A stretch of DNA of 64,000 bases from Propionivibrio limicola. GTDB lineage: Bacteria > Pseudomonadota > Gammaproteobacteria > Burkholderiales > Rhodocyclaceae. Below the pieces are notes generated by a model that saw only the letters and a program-made list of their open reading frames with translations, was not told where the DNA came from and ran no database searches. The stretch lies in contig NZ_SSSR01000011.1 of NCBI RefSeq assembly GCF_009469695.1, positions 26,166 to 90,165 of the forward strand, in the 5' to 3' direction. The position numbers were made by a program, and so were the translations under genes. Position 1 is the stretch's first letter; each line of letters opens with the position of its first letter. This document shows positions 35,531 through 44,925 of the stretch, piece by piece.

Positions 35531-36733
35531 TTACCAGTTCGGCTCACGCTCCGGCGTCGAGGAGATTTTGTGGATTGAGATATCCGCGCCGTTGAATTCT
35601 TCTTCCTGATCCAGGCGCAGCCCCAGCGTTGCCTTGAGCACACCATAGACCACGGTGCCGCCGACCAGCGCCACGGCGATCGCCATCGCGGTCATGATCA
35701 GTTGCGGCATGAAGGCGATGCCGCCAGCGCCGCCCAAGACCTTCTGACCGAAAATCCCCGCCGCGATACCGCCCCACGCGCCGCACAGGCCATGCAGCGG
35801 CCAGACGCCGAGCACGTCGTCGATCTTCCAGCGATTCTGGGTCAGCGTGAACATGACGACGAACAGCCCGCCGGCCACCCCACCAACGACAAGCGCGCCC
35901 AGCGGGTGCATGAGGTCCGAACCGGCGCAGACAGCGACCAGCCCGGCCAGCGGGCCGTTATGCACGAAGCCGGGGTCGTTCTTGCCCATCAGCAACGCGA
36001 CCAGCGTCCCGCCGACCATCGCCATCAGCGAATTAATCGCAACGAGGCCGGAAATCTTGTCGAGCGTCTGGGCGCTCATCACGTTGAAGCCGAACCAGCC
36101 GACGGTGAGAATCCATGCCCCGAGCGCGAGGAACGGGATGGATGACGGCGGGTGCGCCGAGATTCCGCCGCTCTTGTTGTAACGGCCATGACGGGCGCCG
36201 AGCAGCAGCACGGCCGGCAAGGCGATCCAGCCGCCCATGGCATGCACGACGACCGAACCGGCAAAATCGTGGAACTCTGCACCGAAAGTCGTTTTCAGCC
36301 ACGCCTGCACGCCGTAGGCCTGATTCCAGGCGATGCCTTCGAAGAACGGATACACCAGCCCGACGATCACGAAGGTGGCGATCAACTGCGGGTGGAAACG
36401 GGCGCGCTCGGCGATGCCACCGGAGATGATCGCCGGAATGGCCGCCGCAAAGGTGAGCAGGAAGAAGAAGCGGGTCAGCTCGAACCCGTTCTGCTGCATC
36501 AGCACTTCGGCGCCGGAAAAGAAATTGACGCCGTAGGCGACCGAAAACCCGATGAAGAAATACGCGATCGTCGAGACCGAGAAATCGACGAGGATTTTGA
36601 CGAGCGCGTTGACCTGATTTTTCTTGCGTACTGTTCCCAACTCAAGGAAGGCAAACCCCGAGTGCATGGCCAGCACCATGATGCCGCCCAGCAGAATGAA
36701 CAATACGTCGCTGCCTGATTTGATTGTTTCCAT
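35531..36733 (-). CDS. amt: Ammonium transporter
   Basis: Inner-membrane channel of the Amt/Rh family, 400 residues, about eleven membrane segments. It begins METIKSGSDVLFILLGGIMVLAMHSGFAFLELGTVRKKN. The conserved pore histidines are visible in SVVVHAMGGWIALPA and WPLHGLCGAWGGIAAG; the AMT signature is DFAGSVVVHAMGG. There is no N-terminal cleavable signal. TGGAG precedes the ATG at 36733; an in-frame ATG at 36769 is less likely. No glnK is adjacent, which is unusual for amt. A sigma-54-like promoter lies immediately upstream. Confidence 0.95.
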   Translation of the reverse strand: METIKSGSDVLFILLGGIMVLAMHSGFAFLELGTVRKKNQVNALVKILVDFSVSTIAYFFIGFSVAYGVNFFSGAEVLMQQNGFELTRFFFLLTFAAAIPAIISGGIAERARFHPQLIATFVIVGLVYPFFEGIAWNQAYGVQAWLKTTFGAEFHDFAGSVVVHAMGGWIALPAVLLLGARHGRYNKSGGISAHPPSSIPFLALGAWILTVGWFGFNVMSAQTLDKISGLVAINSLMAMVGGTLVALLMGKNDPGFVHNGPLAGLVAVCAGSDLMHPLGALVVGGVAGGLFVVMFTLTQNRWKIDDVLGVWPLHGLCGAWGGIAAGIFGQKVLGGAGGIAFMPQLIMTAMAIAVALVGGTVVYGVLKATLGLRLDQEEEFNGADISIHKISSTPEREPNW

Positions 36734-36763
36734 GCTTACTCCAGAAAAATAGCGAGGCCGAGC

Positions 36764-36781
36764 ATGCAAAAACTGTTCCCA
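36764..36781 (-). promoter_or_regulatory. Sigma-54-type promoter of amt
   Basis: On the minus strand TTGGGAACAGTTTTTGCA has GG (36779-36778) and GC (36767-36766) 10 bp apart, a perfect TTGCA -12 block and an imperfect -24 block (GGGAACA for TGGCACG). Start predicted near 36753, 20 bp before the ATG. Confidence 0.55.
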
Positions 36782-36854
36782 ACATCAAATCCTAAGCAAT
36801 TCAGCAACTTAGGTTGTTGGCCAATCAAAACACGAACCATCATTGTGCGCGCAC

Positions 36855-36881
36855 AAAAAACGGGCACCAACTTGGCGCCCG
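36855..36881 (-). terminator. Rho-independent terminator after mltA
   Basis: On the minus strand CGGGCGCCA and TGGTGCCCG pair (one G:T or mismatch) and are followed by T6; it is about 48 bp past the mltA stop. Confidence 0.85.
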
Positions 36882-36928
36882 CTTCGATCCGGTTTTCATC
36901 CGTATTTTTCAGATACCAGAAACCCGCT

Positions 36929-38173
36929 TCATTTCGGCCCGGCACCGGGCGGCAAGAGCACCCACATCTGGCCCTGCTGCTTCATCCTGCCGGCCTGATT
37001 GCCAGCCTCGGCGCCAAATCCCCAGAAGAAATCGGCGCGCACCACGCCGCGGATCGCACCGCCCGTATCCTGCGCCATCATCAGCCGCCGCAGAGGAAGG
37101 TTCGAGTTCGGCCGCGTCGTTGCCAGAAATACCGGAGCGCCCAGCGGCACATGACGCGGATCGACGGCGATGCTGCGCTCGGCCGTCAGAGGCACGCCAA
37201 GCGCGCCCGCCGGCCCCTCGTCCTGCCGCGCACCATTTCCCACCTTGACCGGCACCTCGCGGAAAAAGACATAGCTCGGGTTGCTATTGAGCAGGTCGCC
37301 AAGCCGCGCCGGATTGGCGCGCGCCCACGCCTGAATGCCCTGCATCGACGCCTGTTCCAGCTTGAGTTCGCCACGCTCGACGAGCACGCGCCCGATCGAC
37401 TGGTACGGATGGCCGTTCTGGTCGGCATAGCCCAGACGCACCATCGAGCCGTCCGGCAGACGCACGCGCCCGGAGCCCTGCACCTGCAGGAAAAAGTATT
37501 CGACCGGATCATCGACCCAGAGCAGGACGCGATCGGCAAACGTCTTTTCCTTCTCCCGGCTGGTGATTTCCGCACGCGAGAAATACGGCACGACCTTGTT
37601 GCCCTGCAGACGGCCGCGCAAGCGCATGTTTTTCAACTCGGGCAGGACATCGCCCAGATCGATGGTCAGCAGGTCGGGCGGCACGCCCAGCACCGGTTGC
37701 GCGAAGATCGGGCTGCGCGTGCGCGAGCCGCGCAGGAGCGGTTCGTAATACCCCGTGACGAGGCCGCTCGTGCTGCCGTCCGGGTTGGTCAGCAAATAGG
37801 GCTCGAAACGCGATTCGAAGAATCGGCGCAGTGCCGCCGCATCGTTGGCTACCGTCGCCGGCAGCCCCTTCGCCTCGTCGCACGCAGCGCGCCAAAGCGG
37901 CCATTGCGGCTTGCCGGTGAGCGCCCGGCAGGAGCTCAGAAAAGCGGGCCAGGCGGCCTTCACGTCGTCGTCCGCCCAGCCCGGCAGATCGCTCCAGCGC
38001 GCCGGCTGCATCGGCTTGGCGGGCGGCGCCGGCGGTTGCGCGGGCGACACGGGTGCAGGACAAACGGGGCAAGCACCGAGCGGCGGCTCCTTGACGGCAG
38101 AGCAACCGGCGAGCAACGCCCCGGCCAGCAGCGTCGTCAAAAAAGCAAGGCGTCTTGTTTGGCTTTTGAACAT
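36929..38173 (-). CDS. mltA: Membrane-bound lytic murein transglycosylase A
   Basis: Outer-membrane lipoprotein (414 residues) that cleaves peptidoglycan to anhydro-muropeptides. The signal peptide ends at lipobox LLAGC (Cys24) and is followed by a Pro/Ala-rich linker. The MltA domain is evident (TSGLVTGYYEPLLRGSRTRS; KTFADRVLLWVDDPVEYFFLQVQGSGRV). The C-terminal 3D domain contains LMMAQDTGGAIRGVVRADFFWGFG with the catalytic Asp. Divergent from the DUF815 ATPase gene across 47 bp. Confidence 0.95.
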   Translation of the reverse strand: MFKSQTRRLAFLTTLLAGALLAGCSAVKEPPLGACPVCPAPVSPAQPPAPPAKPMQPARWSDLPGWADDDVKAAWPAFLSSCRALTGKPQWPLWRAACDEAKGLPATVANDAAALRRFFESRFEPYLLTNPDGSTSGLVTGYYEPLLRGSRTRSPIFAQPVLGVPPDLLTIDLGDVLPELKNMRLRGRLQGNKVVPYFSRAEITSREKEKTFADRVLLWVDDPVEYFFLQVQGSGRVRLPDGSMVRLGYADQNGHPYQSIGRVLVERGELKLEQASMQGIQAWARANPARLGDLLNSNPSYVFFREVPVKVGNGARQDEGPAGALGVPLTAERSIAVDPRHVPLGAPVFLATTRPNSNLPLRRLMMAQDTGGAIRGVVRADFFWGFGAEAGNQAGRMKQQGQMWVLLPPGAGPK

Positions 38174-38220
38174 GGTTTGGCTAAAGTCTCGGGTTTCAAT
38201 CCAACCGAGTATACCGCCCG

Positions 38221-39138
38221 ATGAGTGACTCCCTGTCGCAACTCGCGAGCTTCCTGAGCCGCGCCGAGCAACTGCTCGACCGCCTCGCCCCCCTGCTCCC
38301 GCCGGCTTCCGCCGCCCCCGACTGGCAAGCCGCCGTCGCCTTCCGCTGGCGCAAGCGCGGCCATGCCGGCCACCTGCACCCCATCCTGCGCACGCCGTCC
38401 ATCCGCCTTGCCGACCTGCAGGACATCGACGACCAGAAAGCGCGCATCGACGCCAACACGCGCCAGTTCGTGCATGGCCGCCCGGCCAACAACGTGCTGC
38501 TCACCGGCGCGCGTGGCTCCGGCAAGTCGTCGTTGATCAAGGCACTGCTCAACGAATACGCCAACAACGGCCTGCGCCTGATCGAGGTCGAAAAAGGCGA
38601 CCTCGTCGACCTGCCCGAAATCATCGAACTCGTCGACGGGCGCCCGGAACGCTTCGTCGTCTTCTGCGACGATCTATCCTTTGACGCGGGGGATGCGACG
38701 TACAAGGCGCTCAAGGTCGTCCTCGACGGTTCGCTCTCCGCCGCCCCCGACAACGTCCTCATTTACGCCACGTCGAACCGCCGCCACCTGATGCCCGAAT
38801 ACTTCGAGGAAAACCTCGAAAGCCACCGCGTCGGCGAGGAAATCCACCCTGGCGAGGCAATCGAGGAAAAAATCTCCTTATCCGAACGCTTCGGCCTCTG
38901 GCTCTCGTTCTACCCGTTTGACCAGGACGCCTACCTGACGATTGCCGCCCACTGGCTGCGCTCGTTCGGTTGCAGCGAAGCGGAAATCGCCGCCGCCGAG
39001 CGCGACGCGCTCAACTGGGCGCTGATGCGCGGCTCGCGCAGCGGCCGCGTCGCCTGGCAGTTCGCCAAGGACTGGGCGGGCACGCGGCAACCGGCCGAAG
39101 AAACATCGCACCACGCATCACAGGCAAAACACCCATGA
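38221..39138 (+). CDS. DUF815 family AAA-type ATP-binding protein
   Basis: Protein of 305 residues. Walker A is LLTGARGSGKSSL and a Walker B-like FVVFCDDLSF follows, with a TSNRRHLMPEYFEEN stretch typical of DUF815 ATPases. The family is widespread and uncharacterised. Its stop overlaps the start of the Nudix-ThiE gene as ATGA, so the two are translationally coupled. Confidence 0.9.
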   Translation: MSDSLSQLASFLSRAEQLLDRLAPLLPPASAAPDWQAAVAFRWRKRGHAGHLHPILRTPSIRLADLQDIDDQKARIDANTRQFVHGRPANNVLLTGARGSGKSSLIKALLNEYANNGLRLIEVEKGDLVDLPEIIELVDGRPERFVVFCDDLSFDAGDATYKALKVVLDGSLSAAPDNVLIYATSNRRHLMPEYFEENLESHRVGEEIHPGEAIEEKISLSERFGLWLSFYPFDQDAYLTIAAHWLRSFGCSEAEIAAAERDALNWALMRGSRSGRVAWQFAKDWAGTRQPAEETSHHASQAKHP

Positions 39139-40082
39139 AAAAACACGTCGAAGTCGCCGCCGCCGTCCTGCTCCGCGACGGCGAACAGGGCCGCGAATTC
39201 CTGCTTGCCCAGCGCCCGGAGGGCAAGGTCTACGCCGGCTACTGGGAATTTCCCGGCGGCAAGGTCGAACCGGGCGAGAGCCTGCACGAGGCGCTCGTGC
39301 GCGAGATCCAGGAGGAACTCGGCGTCACCATCGACCGCGCCTGGCCGTGGCTGTCCTGTGAATACGACTACCCGCACGCCATCGTCCATCTCAAGTTTTT
39401 CCGCGCGATGTCATGGCACGGCGAGATCGCGCCGCTCGAACACAGCGGAATGACCTGGCTGAAGATCGGCGGCCCGACCACGGTCGCGCCAATCCTGCCC
39501 GCCAACGGCCCGATCCTGCGCGCCCTTGAACTGCCGGCTCTCTATGCGATCACCAATGCCGCAGAAAATGGTGTTGCAGCGGAACTGGCCCGGCTGCAAG
39601 CGGCACTGGAAAGCGGCCTGCGGCTCATCCAGATTCGCGACAAGACGCTACCGGCCGATGACCGCCTCGCTTTCGCCAACGCCGTCATGGAACTGACGGC
39701 CGAGCACCCCGGCACACGCGTGCTGGTCAACGACGACGCGTCTCTGGCACGTGAGGTCGGCGCCCACGGCGTACACCTCTCGGCAGGGCAACTCGTCCAG
39801 ATTGAGGAACGCCCGCCTTTCGAATTCGTCGCCGCCTCGTGCCACAACGCCGCCGAACTGGCCAAAGCCGCCACACTGGGCCTCGATTTCGCCCTGCTCA
39901 GCCCGGTGCTACCCACCGCCTCGCACCCCGGAGCGCCAAGCCTCGGCTGGGAAGAATTTGCTCGCTTGACGGATCGTTCGCCGATCCCCGTCTTCGCACT
40001 CGGCGGCATGCGCCCAGACATGCTCGACACAGCGCTCGAACACGGGGCTCACGGGATTGCGCTGTTGCGCGGTTGGAAATAG
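39135..40082 (+). CDS. Nudix hydrolase / thiamine-phosphate-synthase-like fusion
   Basis: Bifunctional-looking protein of 315 residues. Residues about 1-130 form a MutT-type Nudix domain with the complete box GGKVEPGESLHEALVREIQEELGV, expected to remove 8-oxo-dGTP. Residues about 135-315 are a ThiE/TenI-type barrel (LPALYAITNAAENG; GLRLIQIRDKTL; VLVNDDASLAREVGAHGVHLSAGQL; FALLSPVLPTASHPGAPSLGW). The second half lacks a complete ThiE active-site set that I can verify, so thiamin synthesis is not assured. The same fusion is known in betaproteobacteria. Downstream, on the other strand, are yacG and zapD, the neighbours of mutT in E. coli. Confidence 0.92.
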   Translation: MKKHVEVAAAVLLRDGEQGREFLLAQRPEGKVYAGYWEFPGGKVEPGESLHEALVREIQEELGVTIDRAWPWLSCEYDYPHAIVHLKFFRAMSWHGEIAPLEHSGMTWLKIGGPTTVAPILPANGPILRALELPALYAITNAAENGVAAELARLQAALESGLRLIQIRDKTLPADDRLAFANAVMELTAEHPGTRVLVNDDASLAREVGAHGVHLSAGQLVQIEERPPFEFVAASCHNAAELAKAATLGLDFALLSPVLPTASHPGAPSLGWEEFARLTDRSPIPVFALGGMRPDMLDTALEHGAHGIALLRGWK

Positions 40083-40122
40083 GAACAGCGGGGACTATGC
40101 AGCATTCACCCGCGACAACAGG

Positions 40123-40332
40123 CTACGGCTCGTTGGATGGTGGCGCCGACGGATCCTCAAGACCGCCGTCCGCCTCCTGCACCGGCACGCGGTAGCTTTC
40201 GGAAGCCCACGCGCCAAGGTCGATCAGCTTGCAGCGCTCGGAACAGAAGGGCCGGTATTTGTTGGCCGGACTCCATTCCGACTCGCCGCCGCACTGCGGG
40301 CAGCGCACTTTTTTGACGGGTTTCGCTTGCAT
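40123..40332 (-). CDS. yacG: DNA gyrase inhibitor YacG
   Basis: Small zinc protein of 69 residues. The zinc knuckle is [32 protein letters not shown], with four Cys, followed by the family's WASESYRVP and an acidic Pro-rich tail. YacG binds GyrB and inhibits gyrase in E. coli. The start ATG at 40332 shares one base with the zapD stop. Confidence 0.93.
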   Translation of the reverse strand: MQAKPVKKVRCPQCGGESEWSPANKYRPFCSERCKLIDLGAWASESYRVPVQEADGGLEDPSAPPSNEP

Positions 40333-41096
40333 CAGAGGTTGCAGAACATCATGTCGAACGGGACGTCGATGCCGCCACTCGGGTGACGGTTGCGCGAATC
40401 GCTGTCGGGCGTCAGGAAACGCACGTTGAGCGCGTATTTGTTGGCGCTGATCTCGGGCACACAAGGCAGCTGTTGCTTCAGGGTGATGCGCACCATCTGC
40501 GCGGTGGTGCTGCCGCCGAGCATCAGCTGGAAGGAGCCGCCCTTGGCGACGTGGTGCTCACCCGTACCGCTCGCCCGCAGCAGGCGCAGAACGATCGAAA
40601 TCGCGTCGCGCAGCGGCATCAACGGCTTGAGCCAGCCGAGCAGGGCGTTGCGCCGGATGGCCGGTTCCTGATGCTGCCAGAAATGATAGGACGGCAGGTC
40701 GAATTCGCAGGCGCCACCGGGAATGGCCGCACGACTCTTGATCGCCATCAGCCAGTCGTTCTCGCGCAAGTACTGGCCGATCTTGCCGGTCATGGCGAGC
40801 AGAGCCGACGACGACTGTTCGATTTCATAGAGCGCGCCGGACAGCGCCTCTTCCGAGATATCGGGATTGTTGCGGAACACGAGCAGCGACTGGCGCTGGC
40901 GCTCCAGTTCCTGGATCAGATCCATCTTCAGATCGGCGCGACCGGCCACTTCCAGGATTTCGAACAGGGCGAGGAGTACCACGTGATGTTCACGCGCCCC
41001 GTCCGGCTGCAGAAAATAGGATGCCTTCTCGAATAGATCCTCAAGGCGCAACAAGGTGCGAATGCGCTCGTTGAAAGGATATTCGTAGGTAATCAC
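40332..41096 (-). CDS. zapD: Cell division protein ZapD
   Basis: FtsZ-binding protein of 254 residues that bundles protofilaments. The N-terminal [25 protein letters not shown] is diagnostic, and the rest follows the family ([28 protein letters not shown]). I use GTG at 41096, which gives [11 protein letters not shown] as in homologues; the frame continues to ATG 41153 without family resemblance. There is no strong Shine-Dalgarno. The coaE gene that often precedes zapD is absent. Confidence 0.93.
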   Translation of the reverse strand: MITYEYPFNERIRTLLRLEDLFEKASYFLQPDGAREHHVVLLALFEILEVAGRADLKMDLIQELERQRQSLLVFRNNPDISEEALSGALYEIEQSSSALLAMTGKIGQYLRENDWLMAIKSRAAIPGGACEFDLPSYHFWQHQEPAIRRNALLGWLKPLMPLRDAISIVLRLLRASGTGEHHVAKGGSFQLMLGGSTTAQMVRITLKQQLPCVPEISANKYALNVRFLTPDSDSRNRHPSGGIDVPFDMMFCNL

Positions 41097-41255
41097 ATCG
41101 CCGCCGGATCTGGATGAAGGGAATTCGGCCCGATTGTAACCATTTACCGCCAAATCTCAACCGCTCAGCCCGGAATCCGGCGCATTTTTTTACGATACGG
41201 AGGAAAACGCCGGAAAGCTGGACGGCCATCCCTGTACATCTCACTTCACACTGCG

Positions 41256-41861
41256 TTACGCCGTCCGGAACACCCCTGCTTCTGTCACGACGGCATCGAG
41301 CCGCATGTCGTGCGCTTCGGGCCGGATCGAATCGACGCGCGCCAACTCGTAGCCGACACCGATGGCCAGCGGCCGCGGGTCGAGCGCCGCCAGCGTCATG
41401 TCGAAGAAACCGCCGCCGTAGCCGAGCCGATAGCCGGCCGCATCGAAGCCGTTGACCGGCAACAGAAGCGCCTGCGGCGTCTGGAAGTCGCCAACGACGG
41501 GCGTCGGAATACCGTAGCGGTCCTCGATGAGCGGCACCTGCGGCGTCCACGCGCGGAACGCCAGCGCGGCGCCGCTATCGACAACAACAGGCAGCAGCGC
41601 AACAAAACCCGGCCGACCGGCCGCGCTCCATTCCTCGATCAACGGCCGGACATCCGGCTCGTTCTTGACCGGCCAGCAAAACCCGACGCGCAGGCCGGCC
41701 AACTGCGAAAAATGCTCGCGCAGATGCGCGCAGACGGCGGTCGACAGACGGGCACTTTCGTCCGGAGAAAGCTGCAGGCGGCGTTCGATCAGTCGCTGGC
41801 GCAGCGCGCGGCGGTCAGGCACGCAATCAGGCACAGCATCCGGCATCGGTCCCGCATTCAT
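41256..41861 (-). CDS. fau: 5-formyltetrahydrofolate cyclo-ligase
   Basis: Folate enzyme of 201 residues that converts 5-formyl-THF to 5,10-methenyl-THF with ATP. It starts RRALRQRLIERRLQLSP after a short leader, with QALLLPVNGFDAAGYRLGYGGGFFDMTLA, the family's ATP/folate-binding signature, and VGYELARVDSIRPEAHDMRLDAVVTEAG. In E. coli this gene (ygfA) follows 6S RNA; here 6S RNA is 36 kb away. Divergent from slt. Confidence 0.92.
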   Translation of the reverse strand: MNAGPMPDAVPDCVPDRRALRQRLIERRLQLSPDESARLSTAVCAHLREHFSQLAGLRVGFCWPVKNEPDVRPLIEEWSAAGRPGFVALLPVVVDSGAALAFRAWTPQVPLIEDRYGIPTPVVGDFQTPQALLLPVNGFDAAGYRLGYGGGFFDMTLAALDPRPLAIGVGYELARVDSIRPEAHDMRLDAVVTEAGVFRTA

Positions 41862-41904
41862 GTGGTATGCTCAAAGTCAGTATTTTCGGGGGTTTCAGCT
41901 TAAC

Positions 41905-43860
41905 ATGAAGGTTCGTCGTTCAGTCACCGTCGCCATCCTCTCGCTTTCCTTTTCCCTGTTTTTAGCGCACGCGGCAAGGCCGGCTTTCGCGGCCAGCGAC
42001 GAAGCTTTCCTCGCCGCCCGCGAAGCGGTCCGCACCGGCGACCGGAACAAGCTCGACCGTCTGGCGCCCGAGCTGGCCGAACACGAGCTCGCGGTCTATG
42101 TCGATTACTGGCGCCTGCTGCCCGACCTCAAGAACGGCGCCGACCCGGCGGCGATCCGCGACTTTCTGGCGCGCAACGAATCGACCTACATCGCCGAAAA
42201 AATGCGCGGCGACTGGCTCAAACAGCTGGGCAAGCAACAGGAATGGGCAACGTTTGACGCCGAATATCCGGCCCTCGTGCAGCCCGACAAGGAATTGTCC
42301 TGCTACGCACTGCAAAGCCGCCGCGCGCGCAGCGACGCCGACATGCTCGACGATGCGATGACGCTATGGCTGACTCTGCTTGAGGCCCCCGAGGCCTGCC
42401 AGCCTGTCCTCGAGACGCTGATCTGGGAGAAGCGCGTGCTGGCCGACGAGGTCTGGGCGCGCATCCGCCGTCAGTTCGAGGCGAACAAGCTGGGCGCCGC
42501 CCGCTACACGATGAATTACCTGCCGCCGAGCCAGACGCCCGACGCGAAGACGGCGCTGGCCGTCAGCAACACGCCGCTGCCTTGGCTGGTCAGGGCCAAC
42601 GTGGCCGGAAGCCGCATGAACCGCGAGCTGGCCGCACTCGCCATCAGCCGCATCGCGCGCAACGACCCGCGCATGGCCGCCGAGCAGCTGAGCCGCATCG
42701 AAGGCCAGCTGCAAGCGAACGAGCGCGGCTGGGCATGGACGCAGATCGGCTGGCAAGCCGCGCAACGCCACATGGATGAAGCACTCGTCTGGTACCGCAA
42801 GGCCGGCGACGCACCACTCGCCGACGAAGCCGCGCAATGGAAGGTACGTGCCGCATTGCGCGCCCAGGAATGGGGTGTCGTGCGGACGACGATCGAACGC
42901 ATGCCGCCGGCGCTGGCCAACGAAGCCGCCTGGACGTACTGGCTCGGCCGCGCCTATCGCGCCGGCGGAATGATCGAGCAGGCCAACCGGCAGTTCGAAA
43001 AGATCGCCGGCCAGCCCAACTTCTACGGCAACCTCGCCGACGACGAACTTGACCGCACCATTGCCCCGCCGCCCCAAGCCGCACCGGCGACACGCGAAGA
43101 AATCGCCCGCGTCGAAGCCAATCCAGGCGTGCAGCGGGCGCTCGCACTGCTCCGCGTCAATCTGCGCATCGAAGGCGTCCGCGAATGGAACTGGGCGTTG
43201 CGCGGCATGAACGACCGCGAATTGCTGGCCGCCTCGGCGATCGCCCTGCGCGACGGCGTCTATGACCGTGCCATCGCCGCCGCCGACCGCACGCGCCACG
43301 AGCACGACTATTCGCTGCGTTACCTGTCGCCCTACAGCGAGCAGGTTCGGCCGGCGGCGCGCCGCCAGTCGCTCGACGACGCCTGGGTCTACGGCCTGAT
43401 GCGGCAGGAAAGTCGCTTCGTCACAAATGCCCGCTCGACGGTCGGTGCTTCCGGCCTGATGCAACTGATGCCGGCCACGGCCAAATGGGTAGCCAACAAA
43501 ATCGGGCTGCGCGATTTTCACCCGGGCCAGGTCAATGACACTGAAACCAATGTGCTGCTCGGCACCTCTTACATGCGCATGGTCATGGAAAGCCTCGACA
43601 ACCACCCGGTGCTGGCCTCGGCCGCCTACAACGCTGGCCCCGGCCGTGCCCGCAAATGGCGGGCTGATCAGGCGCTCGAGGGGGCCGTCTACGCCGAAAC
43701 GATCCCGTTCAGCGAAACGCGCGATTACGTCAAGAAGGTGATGAGCAATGCCGTCTACTATTCGGCGCTGTTCGACGGCAAGCCGCAGTCGATCAAGAGC
43801 CGCCTTGGCGTCATCAACGGGCGCATCGCGCCTGATCCGAAGGTGGAAGAACTGCCTTGA
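41905..43860 (+). CDS. slt: Soluble lytic murein transglycosylase
   Basis: Periplasmic peptidoglycan lyase of 651 residues (Slt70 type). A signal peptide (MKVRRSVTVAILSLSFSLFLAHAARPAFA) is followed by a long superhelical domain of helical repeats to about residue 480. The C-terminal catalytic domain contains YGLMRQESRFVTNARSTVGASGLMQLMPATA with catalytic Glu in QES. The ATG at 41905 is chosen for its signal peptide; the open frame runs further upstream over fau. Confidence 0.95.
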   Translation: MKVRRSVTVAILSLSFSLFLAHAARPAFAASDEAFLAAREAVRTGDRNKLDRLAPELAEHELAVYVDYWRLLPDLKNGADPAAIRDFLARNESTYIAEKMRGDWLKQLGKQQEWATFDAEYPALVQPDKELSCYALQSRRARSDADMLDDAMTLWLTLLEAPEACQPVLETLIWEKRVLADEVWARIRRQFEANKLGAARYTMNYLPPSQTPDAKTALAVSNTPLPWLVRANVAGSRMNRELAALAISRIARNDPRMAAEQLSRIEGQLQANERGWAWTQIGWQAAQRHMDEALVWYRKAGDAPLADEAAQWKVRAALRAQEWGVVRTTIERMPPALANEAAWTYWLGRAYRAGGMIEQANRQFEKIAGQPNFYGNLADDELDRTIAPPPQAAPATREEIARVEANPGVQRALALLRVNLRIEGVREWNWALRGMNDRELLAASAIALRDGVYDRAIAAADRTRHEHDYSLRYLSPYSEQVRPAARRQSLDDAWVYGLMRQESRFVTNARSTVGASGLMQLMPATAKWVANKIGLRDFHPGQVNDTETNVLLGTSYMRMVMESLDNHPVLASAAYNAGPGRARKWRADQALEGAVYAETIPFSETRDYVKKVMSNAVYYSALFDGKPQSIKSRLGVINGRIAPDPKVEELP

Positions 43861-43940
43861 CCGTATCAAATGCCTCGTTTGTCTAAACTGTGGTTATATC
43901 GATTTTGACTTTTATCCCCAACTTCTGACCGGTGCAAATC

Positions 43941-44909
43941 ATGGAAATCAAAAAAGTACTGTTGATTGGCGGCAGCGGTTTTGTCGGCGGACACCTGGCC
44001 GCCCTCCTCTCTGAACGCGGCATGCGCGTCACCGTACCGGCGCGGCGCCGCGACAAGGCCAAGCGGCTGTTCGTCCTGCCGCGCGTGTCCGTGGTCCAGG
44101 CCGACGCCAATGATCCCGACACCTTGCGGGCCCTGATGGACGGCGTCGACGCGGTCATCAACCTGGTCGGCATCCTGCACGACACCAGCTCCGGCGCCCC
44201 CTACGGCAAGCGCTTCGCTGCGGCACACGTCGAACTGCCGCAGAAAATCATCGCCGCCATGAAGCAGGCCGGCGTGCGCCGGCTCGTGCACATGAGCGCG
44301 CTCAAGGCGGCCAGCGATGCGCCCTCGGCCTACCTGCGCTCGAAGGCCGCCGGCGAAGCCGTGGTGCTGGCAGCGGCGAACGAACTCGACGTCACCGTCT
44401 TCCGCCCCTCCGTCATGTTCGGCGTCGGCGACGTGTTCCTGAACACCTTCGCCACCCTCCTGCGCTGCCTGCCGGTCTTGCCACTCGCCGGCGCGGACGC
44501 CCGCTTCCAGCCCGTGCATGTCGGCGACGTGGTCAACGCCTTTGCCGATAGCCTCGACAACCCGGCCACTTTCGGCCAGGTCTACGAACTCGGCGGCCCC
44601 CGCATCTACACGCTGCGCGCGCTGGTCGACTACGTCGGCGCGCTGACTGGTCACCGCCGCCCGATCATCGCCTTGCCCGGCGCACTGGCCAGCGTGCAGG
44701 CCAGCCTGCTCGGCCTGCTGCCGAAACCGCCGATGACGCCCGACAACCTGCGCTCGATGCAGGTCGACAGCATCGTCGATGGCCAGCACGTCTATCCGGG
44801 CTGGAAACCGCAACCGCTGGAAGCCGTCGCGCCAGCCTATCTGTCCGCCATGCAGGCTCGGCGCCGTTTCGACGGCTATCGCGCGCACGCGGGGCGCCGC
44901 GATGAATGA
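43941..44909 (+). CDS. Complex I NDUFA9-like NAD-dependent epimerase family protein
   Basis: Extended short-chain dehydrogenase-like protein of 322 residues. The Rossmann motif LLIGGSGFVGGHLAALL is near the start, and NLVGILHDT, HMSALKAA and the YLRSKAAGEAVV segment (Tyr-x-x-x-Lys related) follow. This fits the NDUFA9 subfamily of atypical SDRs, whose members are often annotated as nucleoside-diphosphate-sugar epimerases without proven activity. It precedes cca by 16 bp and is probably co-transcribed with it. Confidence 0.85.
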   Translation: MEIKKVLLIGGSGFVGGHLAALLSERGMRVTVPARRRDKAKRLFVLPRVSVVQADANDPDTLRALMDGVDAVINLVGILHDTSSGAPYGKRFAAAHVELPQKIIAAMKQAGVRRLVHMSALKAASDAPSAYLRSKAAGEAVVLAAANELDVTVFRPSVMFGVGDVFLNTFATLLRCLPVLPLAGADARFQPVHVGDVVNAFADSLDNPATFGQVYELGGPRIYTLRALVDYVGALTGHRRPIIALPGALASVQASLLGLLPKPPMTPDNLRSMQVDSIVDGQHVYPGWKPQPLEAVAPAYLSAMQARRRFDGYRAHAGRRDE

Positions 44910-44925
44910 AGGCGAATAAGCACGC

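Noticed and set aside
36861..36881. NtrC-like dyad GGCACCA-ACT-TGGCGCC upstream of amt
   Set aside because: It resembles the NtrC consensus but is better explained as the mltA terminator stem with its T6 tail; a double role cannot be shown from sequence.
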